DNA of 34,827 nt from Dictyocoela muelleri (GCA_016256075.1 SDVU01000005.1:1-34827); one strand, 5' to 3'; shown: positions 20,190 to 30,189, counted from the stretch's first letter. Numbers and translations: made by a program. Notes: generated from the letters alone by a model not told the origin.

Positions 20190-20416
20190 ATACAGAAGGT
20201 CCTTGGTCAACTCTGTATACAGATATCATCCTTAGTACGCAATAATGATTTTAGTAATTTATGTATGTGATTCATCGTTGATATTGTTCATGTCTGTTCA
20301 AGACATCCTCAAATCCGAGATCAAATTAAAGGTTTTAACCGAAAATTAAAAGAAAGAATTATAATTGCATTTTGCGAGAACAAAAAAGAAAGGGCCAAGA
20401 AATATAATGAAGTTTT
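20190..20416 (+). mobile_element. retroelement integrase fossil fragment
   Basis: A short plus-strand stretch (about 20290-20410) resembles the C-terminal side of a retroviral-type integrase core (HPQ ... FNR ... LK pattern), as in Ty3-type elements. It is an isolated, old and broken fragment. The foldback at 20417-20652 is inserted into it. Confidence 0.4.
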
Positions 20417-20652
20417 GGATCTCCAAGGGGTTATGCCACTGTAGATAAATGAGGAGAGATTATAAAAATTAAATAAAATAAGCGTAAAATTTTATAATAA
20501 TGAACATTTCTGGTTTGTTTTTTTATAAATAGATGTTTTCTTATAAAAAAAATCTCTAGAAATATTCATTAACATAAAATTTTACGCTTATTTTATATAA
20601 CTTTTATAATCTCTCCTCATTTCTCTACAGTGGCATAACCCCTTGGAGAACC
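20417..20652. mobile_element. foldback MITE, 236 bp, with 8 bp target duplication
   Basis: The arms 20417-20523 and about 20545-20652 are near-perfect reverse complements (CTCCAAGGGGTTATGCCACT). The flanks are GAAGTTTT (20409-20416) and GAAGTTTA (20653-20660). The GG start and 8 bp duplication are Merlin-like. High arm identity suggests recent movement. Confidence 0.85.
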
Positions 20653-20660
20653 GAAGTTTA

Positions 20661-21215
20661 TATATATATAACTATACAATACACAAATCAATAAATAAAA
20701 AACCATTTAACGACATTCTGAGGGATTAATATTATAGACAATTGAGTTGAACCAAATAAATCTGAAGAAATTAAATTCAAAAAGAAGCACGCAAATATTT
20801 AAAAAATACGTATTGAAATATTTTAGTTCTGAAAATGACAAGGTATATTTTCATTCGAATTATTTGTCATTTTAATTAAGTATTTTGATAATAATACTAA
20901 AACAATGAGACTACCTCTCGATTCATTTTACTACAATGCTATTTATACCATAATAAAAAACAATAAAAGAGTATTAAGAATTTCGGTTGAGTTAGAGAAT
21001 AAAAAGTGTGTAGTCAATTCAAGAGTTGAAAATGTATAAAAAAATAAATTATTTTAATAAAATTTCGGATTTTTACAATGTTTTATTTTTTTTTTTGTGA
21101 AAGCATAAAAAGGGTAATTTTACCATTTACAAATTGAAAACGTAGACGCATAAAATACAAGGTCGAATCATAGAATTCATGCTTAAGAATTTTTCTTGGT
21201 ATGTTCTATTATTGA
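20661..21215. other. gene-free AT-rich stretch
   Basis: No gene or repeat recognised between the two foldbacks. Confidence 0.5.
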
Positions 21216-21518
21216 GTACCAAAAAACAGCATATAAAAGATCTTACTAAAAACGGCATATAAAAAAGCTTACTAAAAACTGTAAATTACATTCATCTTAT
21301 ATATAAGGAGACTCATTCAAATGTTTATGCAATCTTTTTATAAAATTTATTTATCTCTTGTTATCGATAATACCCCCCTCGGGTATTATTGATAAAAAGA
21401 GATAAATAATATTTTATTAAAAGATTTTAATGCATTTGAGTTAGCCTCATAGTATATCTTAGATGATTGTAATTTACAGTTTTTAGTAAACTCTTTTATA
21501 TGCCGTTTTTTTTAGTAC
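21216..21518. mobile_element. foldback element with C/G-rich centre, ~303 bp
   Basis: Arms 21216-21375 and 21382-21518 with GTAC tips, centred on ATACCCCCCTCGGGTAT. The left arm carries two copies of a CGGCATATAAAA / TTACTAAAAAC subrepeat where the right arm has one. The centre resembles the perfect palindrome at 3-46, so the two may be related. Confidence 0.75.
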
Positions 21519-21579
21519 ACCATAAATCAAAAATTTAACTTTTATAAAAAATTTAAATTTCAAAAAATTCAAACCCCAA

Positions 21580-22420
21580 TATGATACTTTATAATAATTT
21601 GTCAGCACTTGGAGCTCCAGAACCTGGTAAATATCTTAGATTGAAAAAAAATCCTTGGAATACTTTTGAGGTTAGGTATTTTGAAAAAACAAACAAGATT
21701 ACACTTTGTTTTGAAATATGAATGTATATGAAGGAAATAAAGGGTATTTTTTTGTGACATATATGCAGAAACAAAGTTTCACGAAGACAAGGCAGTATTC
21801 TTGAAAATACAAGGATAATATACACTAAATTTATATTATTTTCTCATATTATTATAATAAGACGGTTATTATGAAAAACATTTTAAGAGATTAAAAACTA
21901 AGCAGATGAACGTTTATGAAATTAAAATATTCAGTTGAAAATAAAAGTAGACTTTATAACAAAAACAATATTTTATAAATTGGCGGTATCGGCAAGATAG
22001 TTGAGGTCGAGGAATCTTTAATTGCATCGGCTAATACAGAAAAAGAAGATTTCTCAAACAGACGTAGATATTCGGAATCGTAGAAAGAGATACAGGCGAA
22101 TGTTTTATCAAGGTTGTTGAATAAGGGAAAAAGAAACGCTTGCCTGGATAATTTTAAAAATAGCAAAACCTAACACTATTAATTGCACTGATCAAGATTA
22201 AGCATACACATCACTGGATGAAATAGGATTTATTCATTCTGATGTATGCCATAAAAAAAATTTTTAAAACAGAATACTGGCTGTCATACTCAAACTATTG
22301 CGAGTTTATGGAATAATTTAAAAAAAAAGAAACATATTGAATATGGAATATCAGGAATAGATTAGAGGCATATTGCGAAATTTTGAATTTCTTCCGTAAT
22401 ATGAAAATAATAAGTAAGGC
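21580..22420 (+). pseudogene. Merlin transposase, highly degraded
   Basis: Plus strand. Recognisable blocks are KIVEVEESLIA near 21996-22030 (the catalytic Asp position is Glu), a FGIVERDTGECFIKVVE stretch near 22070-22122 in another frame, and HTQTIASLWNNLKKK near 22282-22330, where the catalytic Glu is Ala. Several frame changes and stops separate the blocks. The upstream part (21590-21900) should hold the zinc ribbon, but it cannot be read with confidence. This is one of the oldest Merlin copies in the window. Confidence 0.65.
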
Positions 22421-22423
22421 AGA

Positions 22424-22452
22424 CCGAAAAAATGCCGAAGGCATTTTTCCGG
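22424..22452. repeat. hairpin, GAAAAAATGCC stem
   Basis: CCGAAAAAATGCC and GGCATTTTTCCGG pair around a GAA loop with one mismatch. It lies between the degraded Merlin and the MULE and is probably a transposon end. Confidence 0.6.
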
Positions 22453-23150
22453 GGTTTTTTATCTGTCGTTTTACCGGAAAAATGAGTTGAAATTTTTTTA
22501 ACCTTATGAAAATTAATAAATCACAAAAAGAAAAAGATAAGATAATTCATAATGATTATATATATAATTTTTGTTTATAAAAATATAAAATATGTAACAT
22601 GCCGTGTATTCAGACGAGATTGTACAGGAGGATTGAAAACTAAGCTGAATGTAAATGAAATATAGAAAATAGAAAATCATTGGCACGAGCAAGAAGTTAC
22701 AAGAATAACGAAAATGAATCTTAATGATGATAAAAAGAAATTTTCTCGTGAAACATATGAAAATTTTGATATTAGTTTAAACAAAAGCATTGCTGAAATA
22801 CCGAATTTTGATAAAAACATTTTGAAAATTTAGGAAATATCCGCGATTATTCCAAAAAAACGCAATTAAAATAATTATAAAATAAATGATAAGATGTTTT
22901 AATCGAATCTTGTAAATTTACGTTCAATAATCAATTATTTTTAAGATTTGACAATGGTATATCCGATAAGAATCAAATTATGATGTTTTATACTGATCAA
23001 AATTTACAAATACTATGCAAATCATCGTATCGGCTTGCTGATGGCACATTTTTTGTTTCACCTAAGAAGTTTCTCCAGCATTATATAATACATGAGATAT
23101 TGTTTGGGGAGGAAGTTCCATTAATTTACATTTTCATGAAAACAAAAAAT

Positions 23151-23159
23151 CAAATTTCA
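23151..23159 (+). repeat. 9 bp target duplication of Merlin, left
   Basis: CAAATTTCA, identical to 24186-24194. Confidence 0.9.
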
Positions 23160-24185
23160 GGAGCTTGTGCGTATATTAAGGCAAAAATGGGGGTGTAAAA
23201 ATTTTTTTAAAAAAACCCTTTAGAAAAAAGTAAAAAATGCTCTTTTTTTAATTAATTAATTAAAATATCAAATAATCTTTTTAAAATTAATTAAAAATTA
23301 ATTTAATTAAAATATCGAATGCTCTTCCCTTTTCATTTCTATTTAGCATGAATCTAAACAGATATAAAGATACCAATTTCTTTGTTCTATTCATAAAAGA
23401 AATTCCCTTTTTTATACCTGACCAACGACCCTTAATAGTGTTTATATGAACACCGTTTAATTGGTTAACAAATTCCACACTATGATTCACTTTGAAATGG
23501 CCGGAAAAATGCTGGTCTAAATTACTCTACCCTCGCCAACATCAGAAAAAATGATCGAGTCTTGATGAACGTGTTGGCTTAAGAAAGAAATGAGGGTCTC
23601 TGAGTTTCGCTGAGAACATTTTTTTGAGAATTATTCTTCTTGAATCCGTCTTTCCACTGGTCCTAGTATCCAAGCTCCATCAACTACATGCCCTCTCTCA
23701 TACTTTTTCTTTCTAAACTTTGACTCATTGACCTCTACAATAATACCTTCTCCTCCTATTTGTCATACTTGTTGATAATACTTATCAATTTGATTATTTT
23801 TTTTAATTTTATTTAAAATACAGTAAATTTGATATCTCGATATTTCTAGCCATTTCTCTGCCTCCATTAAATTAGACCCTGAAAGCCAATATTATAGTAT
23901 GAGTAATATTTGGCAGTTCTTTTTACAATTGTTAGTAAAAGGAGAGGACTCAAACAGATAATATACTTTCCCACATGGCTTCCTGTACATCGCACCTGAA
24001 AAATCTTTTTGGACTTCCATGTTAATTTATAAGAACAAAATATACATCATTTTGCAATTAATTTACTGATTATTGAATTAAGTTTTGCTTCTACAAATTT
24101 GATGGCCTCACTCATGAGTGTCAAGAAAGGTTTTTTTAAAAAAAATGTACACCCACATTTTTTCCTTAATATTCACACATCAACC
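23160..24185 (-). mobile_element. Merlin DNA transposon, 1026 bp, inserted in a MULE
   Basis: The termini are inverted: GGAGCTTGTGCGTATATTAA at 23160 against GGTTGATGTGTGAATATTAA (reverse complement of the 24185 end), continuing through AAAATGNGGGTGTA and A/T tracts. The exact 9 bp duplication CAAATTTCA lies on both sides. Target interruption, inverted ends and duplication all agree, so both ends are known to the base. Confidence 0.92.
23287..24010 (-). pseudogene. Merlin transposase, broken
   Basis: Transposase of the element at 23160-24185, minus strand. In order: FRCDVQEAMW near 24000 (zinc-ribbon end), helix region MEAEKWLEISRYQ near 23850, catalytic block VEVNESKFRKKKYERG near 23690-23740, GAWILGPVERR near 23640-23680, SIIFSDVGEG near 23540, and an open frame 23287-23490 with NHSVEFVNQLNGVHINTIKG. 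The first catalytic Asp is Asn (VEVNES) and the Glu is Lys (NTIKG); the second Asp survives in FSD. At least three frame breaks are present. Despite this it is clearly younger than its MULE host. Confidence 0.8.
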
Positions 24186-24194
24186 CAAATTTCA
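24186..24194 (+). repeat. 9 bp target duplication of Merlin, right
   Basis: CAAATTTCA, identical to 23151-23159. Confidence 0.9.
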
Positions 24195-24799
24195 TATGAA
24201 TCTATTTTTAATAAAATCAATAAGCTTAAAATTCAACACCCGAATGTTTTTGTAATCGATTTTGAAATTGCTGTATTTCACGCCATAGCAAAAATCTTCC
24301 CATTAACTAAAATATACGCCTAATTTTTTTTTCACTTCAATCAATTAATAGTAAAATTTCTGAAAAAAAATAATTTGTTAAAATTATATAATATTGACAA
24401 TAATTTTAAAATGGTTGTCAAATATTTATTAATATTTGCATATGTTCCTGAAAAATCTATTGAAATTGAATTCGAAAAAATAAAAAAACTCAAAAAAGAT
24501 ATTTTCTACTATGATCAAGTTTTATAATATTTTCAGCGTTAATTTCATTTATGGAGAAAGTGTCGGTTTCATCAATTGTAAAAATATTTGGTCTGTTATA
24601 GAGCGAATATTACTAAATGTTCCAAGAACAACTAGTTGTGAAGCATACACGACATTTAAACTCTAAACTTGAAAGGAAAAATCAATGTATACATAAAGTG
24701 ATTGGGTCTTCTTTACAAAATAACCCATTTTTATATTGGACCATTTTGTAAAGAAAAGCAAAAATTAAAAATTGATAAATAACAAAAAACCCATGATTT

Positions 24800-25665
24800 T
24801 TGAAAAAATATTTTATGACATAAACATATTACTTGATTATTGTTTAAACAAAAATATTTTGAAGTCAAACAGAAATAGTTCTTAATGTGGAGGTAATTCA
24901 ATTGTAAAGATCTATAACAAACCTGATAAAAAAACAATTGATTACCGGTGTTGCAACTTAAATTGCCGAAAAAAAAAATTACAATTACTAATACAAAATG
25001 TAAAATCACAGACTAGTGCACATGATTTTTTTAACCATAAGTGGTGCTAACTATAAACCGTTGTATTGGTATTTTGGTGTTTCTGACAAAACGATTTCTT
25101 TGATTGAAAAGAAACTTCATAAATGTTATGAAATTTATATTAATAAAAGACCGATATTCTTGGGAGGCATTGATGAAATTGTGGAAGCAGATGAGACCGT
25201 GATATCTAGAAGAGGTGTTATAAGGTATCCAACAAGCACTGATTACGAAACTAAAGATACTGTGTAGATATTCGGAGCGATTGATAAAAATTATAAAGGA
25301 ATTTTTTGTTAAAAAGAATTTAAAATAGACAAACTGAAACAATACTAGGGTTTTAGAGAGAAAAAAGCGAGTGTTCAAAATTTAATACCGATAGTTACCC
25401 ATCTTATCTCGTCGTTGCGTAAAACTTATGTTTAAGACATAAAGTTGTTGATCATAGTAAGGGGTTCAAAAGTTTGATGGCATCCGTACTAATAACATTG
25501 AGGGGTTTTGGGCCCATTTAAAAGGAAAAATGCGTAAGGAGCACGGTGTAATGAGAAAAAATATTGATAATTGAATATTAGAATATACATTCAAACGAAG
25601 GTTTTTGATGAATAGTTCTAAAGAAGAATTTGAAAGTTTTTTTTTTCTGAAATATTAAATTTATA
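24800..25665 (+). pseudogene. Merlin transposase (older, host of nested Merlin), broken
   Basis: Zinc ribbon with DYRC and NCRKK near 24935-24975. The open frame 25016-25267 has the helix region VSDKTISLIEKKLHKCYEIY and catalytic VEADETVISRRG (first Asp intact). It continues IFGAIDKNYKG after a stop at 25267, then VVDHSKGFK near 25445 and NNIEGFWAHLKGKMRK near 25490-25540. Here the catalytic Glu is kept, unlike most copies in the window. Several stops between 25265 and 25440 and one near 25575 inactivate it. The C-terminus ends at about 25660, some 90 bp before the nested element. Confidence 0.75.
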
Positions 25666-25860
25666 TTTTAATTAATCGTTTTTATTATATTAAATGTCAA
25701 GACTTAAAATTTTAATTAATAATCCAAAATTTTACAAAAAAATATCAAATTTTTGGACATTTCCCAATATATGTCGGTATAGAAAATATATGTCGGTATA
25801 AAAATTTTATGTCGGTATAAAAATTTTATGTCGGTATAGAAAAAACAAATATATACACCT

Positions 25861-26840
25861 ATGAGTAGAAGAAAAATTTTGAAATCATTAGCAAAATATG
25901 TTTTTTTAGACGATTATATTCTAAACATCAAGTTTAATGTTAACTTTTTTCATTAATTTGAAATAAAAGATAATTTAGAGCGTTTACAGTATTTAGAAAA
26001 ACTATGTATTATAATAAATAATTGTAAATGCATTTGTGAAAATGAAATGGGATTAATAAAAAAAGTAGAATTTCTGATGGATATGTATGGTTCTGCAAAG
26101 ATTGTAAAAAAGGAGAAAAGTTGTATAATTGGATCTTTTTTCAACATTATCGTACTTCATTATCTGTTTTATTCAGACTTTTGAGAAAATTTAGCAGGAA
26201 TAATTTACAAAATGATATGGGTTTTAATCTTGATATTTCCAAAAACATGATTTCGGATTTTTGTTTAGACTTGAGAGAGATTATACAAAACTATTTATTA
26301 GAGAATTCCTGTGAACTGGGTAGTTATAATGATGCTTGTCAGAAAAAAATGCAGAAATCAATGAATCTCTTTTTTTTAGAAGAAAGTATAATCGTGGAAG
26401 ACAGAGAGATCAACATTGGGTTCTTGGAATGATTGAAAGAGAATCTGGGGTGTGTTATTTTGTAACAGTGCAAGATAAAAAAACCTCTACTATTATTCAC
26501 ATAATTGTATCACACGTTCTGCTTGATACAATTATTATGACAGATGGATGGGCTTCATACAATCAGCTTGAAATATGGCCTGAATATGAACATTAAAAAT
26601 AAATCATTGTCTAAACTTCATTGATACAGAAGATTCGAATATTCATACACAAACAATCGAAAGTTGCTGGTCTCACATTAAAAATAGTCTTCGTAAACCA
26701 CATGGTACTACAAGTTATTTATTAGAAGGTTATTTATTTGAATATGCATTTAAAAAAAAGTTTAATAAGAATTTGTGCTTTAATCAGTTAATTCTAGTTT
26801 TGAAAAGATGCCTCAATTCTAAAATAAATTATTCTTAATA
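25861..26840 (+). pseudogene. Merlin transposase (nested copy), broken but near full length
   Basis: The ATG at 25861 begins MSRRKILKSL. The zinc ribbon follows at about 26025-26115 (CKCICENEMG ... WFCKDCKK), crossing a frame change near 26080. The frame 26121-26432 carries the helix domain. The adjacent frame 26336-26596 has EINESLFFRRKYNRG, WVLGMIERESG and TIIMTDGWASYN (second Asp intact). The C-terminal part, in a third register from about 26596, has NFIDTEDSNIHTQTIESCWS with the catalytic Glu intact, and YLLEGYLFEYAFKKK, ending near 26838. The first catalytic Asp is Asn (EINES). About three frame shifts separate four well-conserved blocks, and this is the best-preserved Merlin here. Confidence 0.85.
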
Positions 26841-26980
26841 TTTTTTAATATCTTCTAATATATACTAATATCTTTTAATATCTCTTATTATCTCTTAATA
26901 ACTCTTAATAACTCTTAATATCTCTTGATATCTCTTAATAACTCTTAATAACTCTTAATAACTCTTAGTATCTCTTAATT
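26832..26980. repeat. 10 bp tandem array (TCTCTTAATA / ACTCTTAATA)
   Basis: About fourteen head-to-tail copies with alternating first base, placed between the nested Merlin transposase and its right terminal repeat. It probably expanded after insertion, or it is part of the element's 3' non-coding region. Confidence 0.85.
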
Positions 26981-27073
26981 TTTTATACCGACATAAAATT
27001 TTTATACCGAAATATATTTTCTATACCGACATATATTTGAAAATTTCCAATTTTTTTAAAAAAATATTAACTC

Positions 27074-27093
27074 AAGGTAGCTGTAGCTACCTT
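27074..27093. repeat. small perfect hairpin AAGGTAGCT-GT-AGCTACCTT
   Basis: Nine base stem with a two base loop near the right end of the Merlin at 24704-27122. No further role can be read. Confidence 0.7.
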
Positions 27094-27424
27094 AGGACTG
27101 TGCCTCTTTGTAAAGAAGACCCTAAATTTTTATTGAATTTCAAACTCCTTTATATTGTCGCTAGTCGGCACATAATATCAATATGTAAAATATTTTATAT
27201 CTGATTTTAATTTCATTTAAACTAGTATTTGTGAGGCGTTTTGTAATTAACCATATCTCTCATGTTGAAAAAAAATAGTTTTATCTCAAAAAAATATTAT
27301 AATGAAAAGTGCTGAGTATAATTTTTGTATTATGTATCGCAAGAACAGAAAATGTAATATAAAAATCCACGTATAATTATAAATAAAATTTAGGTTAGAT
27401 ATTCTAAACGAAAAATGGGCATGT

Positions 27425-27503
27425 GTTTAGGCTTTTTGTCCTTTATTTATTTCTTTTAAAAAAGTATTTATCATATACTCATAAACGTAAACACAAGTTT
27501 GTA
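27425..27503 (+). repeat. left ~79 bp direct repeat flanking MULE
   Basis: Matches 29102-29181 in the same orientation. The inner 60 bp (CTTTATTTATTTC through CACAAGTTTGTA) is essentially identical. It abuts the left terminal inverted repeat at 27504. Confidence 0.85.
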
Positions 27504-29101
27504 GGCTTTCCGTTTTTTTCGCCCATGGTCGAAAAAACGAATGTTCGTCCAGGAGGAAAATCCGTACTTTCGTCCAAGAAGTAAAATAATAAATTTTAAA
27601 ATTTACCCTTCATACAATGACCAACTTTTATTTTTTAATGAGTAAACGAGGTGGAGCATTATTAATACATAACGAAATGATCCATAATTATGCTGAAATA
27701 AAAGATGGCGTCGAGAGATACAGATGTCAATGAAGAATATGCCCCGAGGTGGTATTTTAAAAATACCGTGAATTGTTTAAAATCATTGTACATGACAAGG
27801 ACCAGTGACTGAAAAAAATTAAAAAAAGGAAAATACAGCTAGAAATAAATGATTTATGTTTATAAAATTATACTGCTAATGAAATAGTTTGCAATGTTTT
27901 TAATAATGAAGACCTTATAACAGATAATATGATAGGTATTAATTATATGAAAGATACAATAAAAAGAAAAAGAAATAAAAATAATATTTACCAATAAAAA
28001 AATTTTAATGATATACCTTATAATTTAAAGTATGATAATAATGGTGATTTATTTTTAGGATTTGATTCTTAATTTGAAAACACTGATAGGTTTATTATTT
28101 TTTTTAGCAATTACAAAAAAAAATCATTTTTAAAGATTCGAAAATTCTTATTATGGATGTAACTTTAAAATTTCACTATCTAATTTTAACCAATGTTTAG
28201 CTATACATACAGTATTTCTGGGTAAAGCACTTCCTATAATATATATTCTAATTTCTGGCAAATCTGAAAATGAATATATTATAATATTACAAAAAAAATC
28301 GAATTGACTAGAATTTAAACATAAATTGTTTTTACCGATTTCGAAAAACTTCTAAACAATGCAGTCAAAAAACATTCACAAATTTATTTTTACAATTATG
28401 CTATTTCCATTTTACACAATCCATAATACGCAGATTAAAAAATGAAGGATTATTTAATGAATATAATAATACAGACTTCGAAATTATCATTAAAAAAAAT
28501 TGGATTTGGCATCCTCGCCACATGATAATATTTATGAGTTTTTTATAATACAAAAAATAAAATTTTATTAAACAATAATGTCAAAAAAACTAATTTTTTA
28601 GCATATATGGGGAATACATATTTTGGGAAAATTGAAAATGGGAAATACACGGACCCAATTTTCAGCATTTAAGAATAGGCAATTTATAATAAAATTTTGA
28701 ATTTGGAGCCTAGAACAACCAACTGTGCCGAAGATTGGCATCGGAGTATTAACGAAAAAATAAGAATTACAAATCCGAACATAGCCTTACTTATTCAAAA
28801 TTTATTAAAATGCAAATTTTTATTGAAAATTGAATTAAAACAAAATTTTAAATCGAATATTCCATGATCAAAAAGGATTTTAAAAAAAGAAATAAGAATA
28901 TTTTATTTAGCAAAAGATTTTAAACATTTCGAAAATAATGATTTTATTGAAAGTATTTTGAAAATTTATAAATTTAAAGACCAATAAAAGTTTTTAATTA
29001 ATTTATTTTTAAAATTTATTTATTTACTTCTTAAACGGAGATACGGTTTATAGCATAGAACGAACATCCGTTTTTTCGCCCATGGGGAAAAACGGATACC
29101 G
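27504..29101 (+). mobile_element. MULE DNA transposon with ~45 bp terminal inverted repeats
   Basis: The left end (CCGTTTTTTTCGCCCATGG, then GAAAAAACGAATGTTCG) is the reverse complement of the right end at about 29055-29101. Each end holds an internal palindrome around CCCATGG. It encloses a MULE transposase relic and is bounded by ~80 bp direct repeats (27425-27503, 29102-29181), where 8-11 bp would be usual for the family. Confidence 0.75.
27630..28985 (+). pseudogene. MULE transposase with FLYWCH finger, broken
   Basis: Plus strand. FLYWCH finger at 27637-27760 (MSKRGGALLIHN ... YRCQ ... CPRGG). A linker follows, then the NGDLFLGFDS block near 28040. The DDE core has ILIMDVTLKF near 28147 and PIIYILISGKSENEY near 28230; the second Asp lies in FTDFEK-like sequence near 28335. 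The C-terminal motif is PRTTNCAEDWHRSIN at 28709-28753, followed by NPNIALLIQNLLKCKF. Frame changes and stops are numerous (ten or more), yet all blocks are in the right order and full length is kept. The end near 28985 is ~115 bp before the right terminus. Confidence 0.8.
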
Positions 29102-29181
29102 GTTTAAGCTGTCTTGTTCTTTATTTATTTCTTTTAAAAAAGTATTTATCATATACTCATAAACGTAAACACAAGTTTGTA
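29102..29181 (+). repeat. right ~80 bp direct repeat flanking MULE
   Basis: Second copy of 27425-27503, immediately after the right terminal repeat of the MULE. Confidence 0.85.
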
Positions 29182-29343
29182 CAGTACTCGTGATGGTTTT
29201 ATTAAATAATTTTTTTAACTTTTTTTGAAAGACGAAGGTTAAGTGCATAATACAAAAAAAGGACAAACGTATGGTTAATACGCCGCATAAGTTACATTTT
29301 TTGGGGGCGTATCTTTTTTATGATTTTACTCTTATTTCGGCAT

Positions 29344-29638
29344 GAGTATTTATTCAGGGCGCCGCTAAACATTCATACAAAAAGCTCATGAAAAAAAAAG
29401 TATAATTGAGTTTTTCATGACGAGTTATTATGAAAGACATATTTTTTTCATCTTATACTACTAAATAAATGAATAATAAAAAACGGACTTTGCCTGTTTT
29501 TCATTATTCATTTATTTAGTAGTATAAGATGGGGAAAATATGTCTTTCATAATAAATCGCCATGAAAAACTCAATTATACTTTTATTTTTCATGAGCTTT
29601 TTTGTATGAATGTTTAGCGGCGCCCTGAATAAATACTC
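29344..29638. mobile_element. foldback MITE, 295 bp, near-perfect arms
   Basis: The left arm 29344-29486 and right arm 29498-29638 are almost exact reverse complements. Tips are GAGTATTTATTCAGGGCGCC and its reverse complement; the short centre is AAACGGACTTTGCC-like. It has no gene. The flanks show no clear duplication. Arm identity above about 95 percent points to a recent origin or to arm correction. Confidence 0.88.
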
Positions 29639-29639
29639 A

Positions 29640-29817
29640 GTGCAGAACAGAATATTCAAATTTAAAATTTAAAAAAAATTAAAATTTTAAATTATTTTAA
29701 ATCAATTTTATTTTTAAAATTTTTAGTGGAAATCCATAGACCCGTGACATCCATAGATCCGTGACATCCATAGACCCGTGATATCCATAGACCCGTGACA
29801 TCCATAGACCCGTGACA
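29640..29817. mobile_element. solo terminus of the 13929-15410 family with amplified tip
   Basis: 29640-29731 matches the reverse complement of about 13950-14035 (TTTTAAATTATTTTAAAT, TTTTTATTTTTAAA). It is followed by five copies of the 17 bp unit ATCCATAGACCCGTGAC at 29732-29817, a unit present about once at each end of the 13929-15410 element. The opposite end of this copy is not in view. Confidence 0.6.
29732..29817 (+). repeat. 17 bp tandem array (ATCCATAGACCCGTGAC x5)
   Basis: Five almost identical head-to-tail units at the tip of a transposon terminus. Confidence 0.92.
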
Positions 29818-30189
29818 ATTATTATAATTACATGTTAAAATCTTTGCCAGGATGTTTGAATAAAGAAGAAATAATGGATGATTAATGAAAAAATGATTAT
29901 TTAATTATATTAATTTTTTATTGTGGTTTATTATTTAAAATAACTCAATATTGTAAAATGTTGAGGATTGATTGCAAAATTTTGCAGGTTGATTGTGAAA
30001 TGTCGCGGATTATTTGCAAAATGTCACAATTCATTTAAATTTTTTTAACCTTATAGTGTTGCAGATTGGCTGGAAAATGTCGCAATTCAATTTCAAAACC
30101 TTTTAAAATAAATATTTTTATTTAATTTCAAATTTTGATTTTTTTAAAATTTTAAAAATTTAATTTTTTTTTAAAAAAAATATAATTTA

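Larger units (their letters stand above)
22550..24703 (+). pseudogene. MULE transposase with FLYWCH finger, split by a Merlin insertion
   Basis: Mutator-like transposase relic. N-terminal FLYWCH finger at about 22590-22670 (CRVFRRDCTGGLKTKL ... HWHEQ). The DDE core starts in frame 22980-23198 with LADGTFFVSPKKFLQHY (first Asp) and PLIYIFMKTKNQIS. It is cut at 23159 by the Merlin at 23160-24185 and resumes at 24186 with QISYESIFNKINKL, then VIDFEIAVFHAIAKIF (second Asp, 24253-24300). The C-terminal RTTSCEAY motif is near 24620. Removing the Merlin and one 9 bp repeat puts the two halves back in register, so the Merlin came after the MULE. Other stops and frame changes are present in both halves. 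It ends against the Merlin element starting at 24704. Confidence 0.8.
25755..27048 (+). mobile_element. Merlin element with iterated TATGTCGGTATA ends, nested
   Basis: The left end (25755 to about 25845) and right end (about 26985 to 27048) are inverted: GGACATTTCCCAATATATG against GGAAATTTTCAAATATATG. Copies of TATGTCGGTATAAAAATTT follow, about four at left and three at right. The flanks share AATTTTT (25748-25754, 27049-27055), compatible with a 7-8 bp duplication but low-complexity. It is inserted in the 3' part of the older Merlin. Confidence 0.85.
24704..27122 (+). mobile_element. Merlin element with GGGTCTTCTTTACAAA ends, containing a second Merlin
   Basis: GGGTCTTCTTTACAAA at 24704 is matched by its reverse complement ending at 27122. 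It encloses a broken Merlin transposase (24800-25665) and a complete younger Merlin (25755-27048). Subtracting the latter leaves about 1.1 kb, a normal Merlin size. Subterminally at left, CTTTACAAAAT and ATTTTGTAAAG form a small inverted repeat (24711-24754). No convincing target duplication could be read at the outer ends, and the element abuts the 3' part of the MULE. Confidence 0.65.

Noticed and set aside
24731-25009. 92-codon minus-strand frame with several cysteines
   Set aside because: Overlaps the zinc-ribbon region of the Merlin on the plus strand; the cysteines on the minus strand show no known spacing.
25031-25378. 115-codon minus-strand frame
   Set aside because: Antisense shadow of the Merlin transposase, which carries the catalytic VEADET motif on the plus strand.
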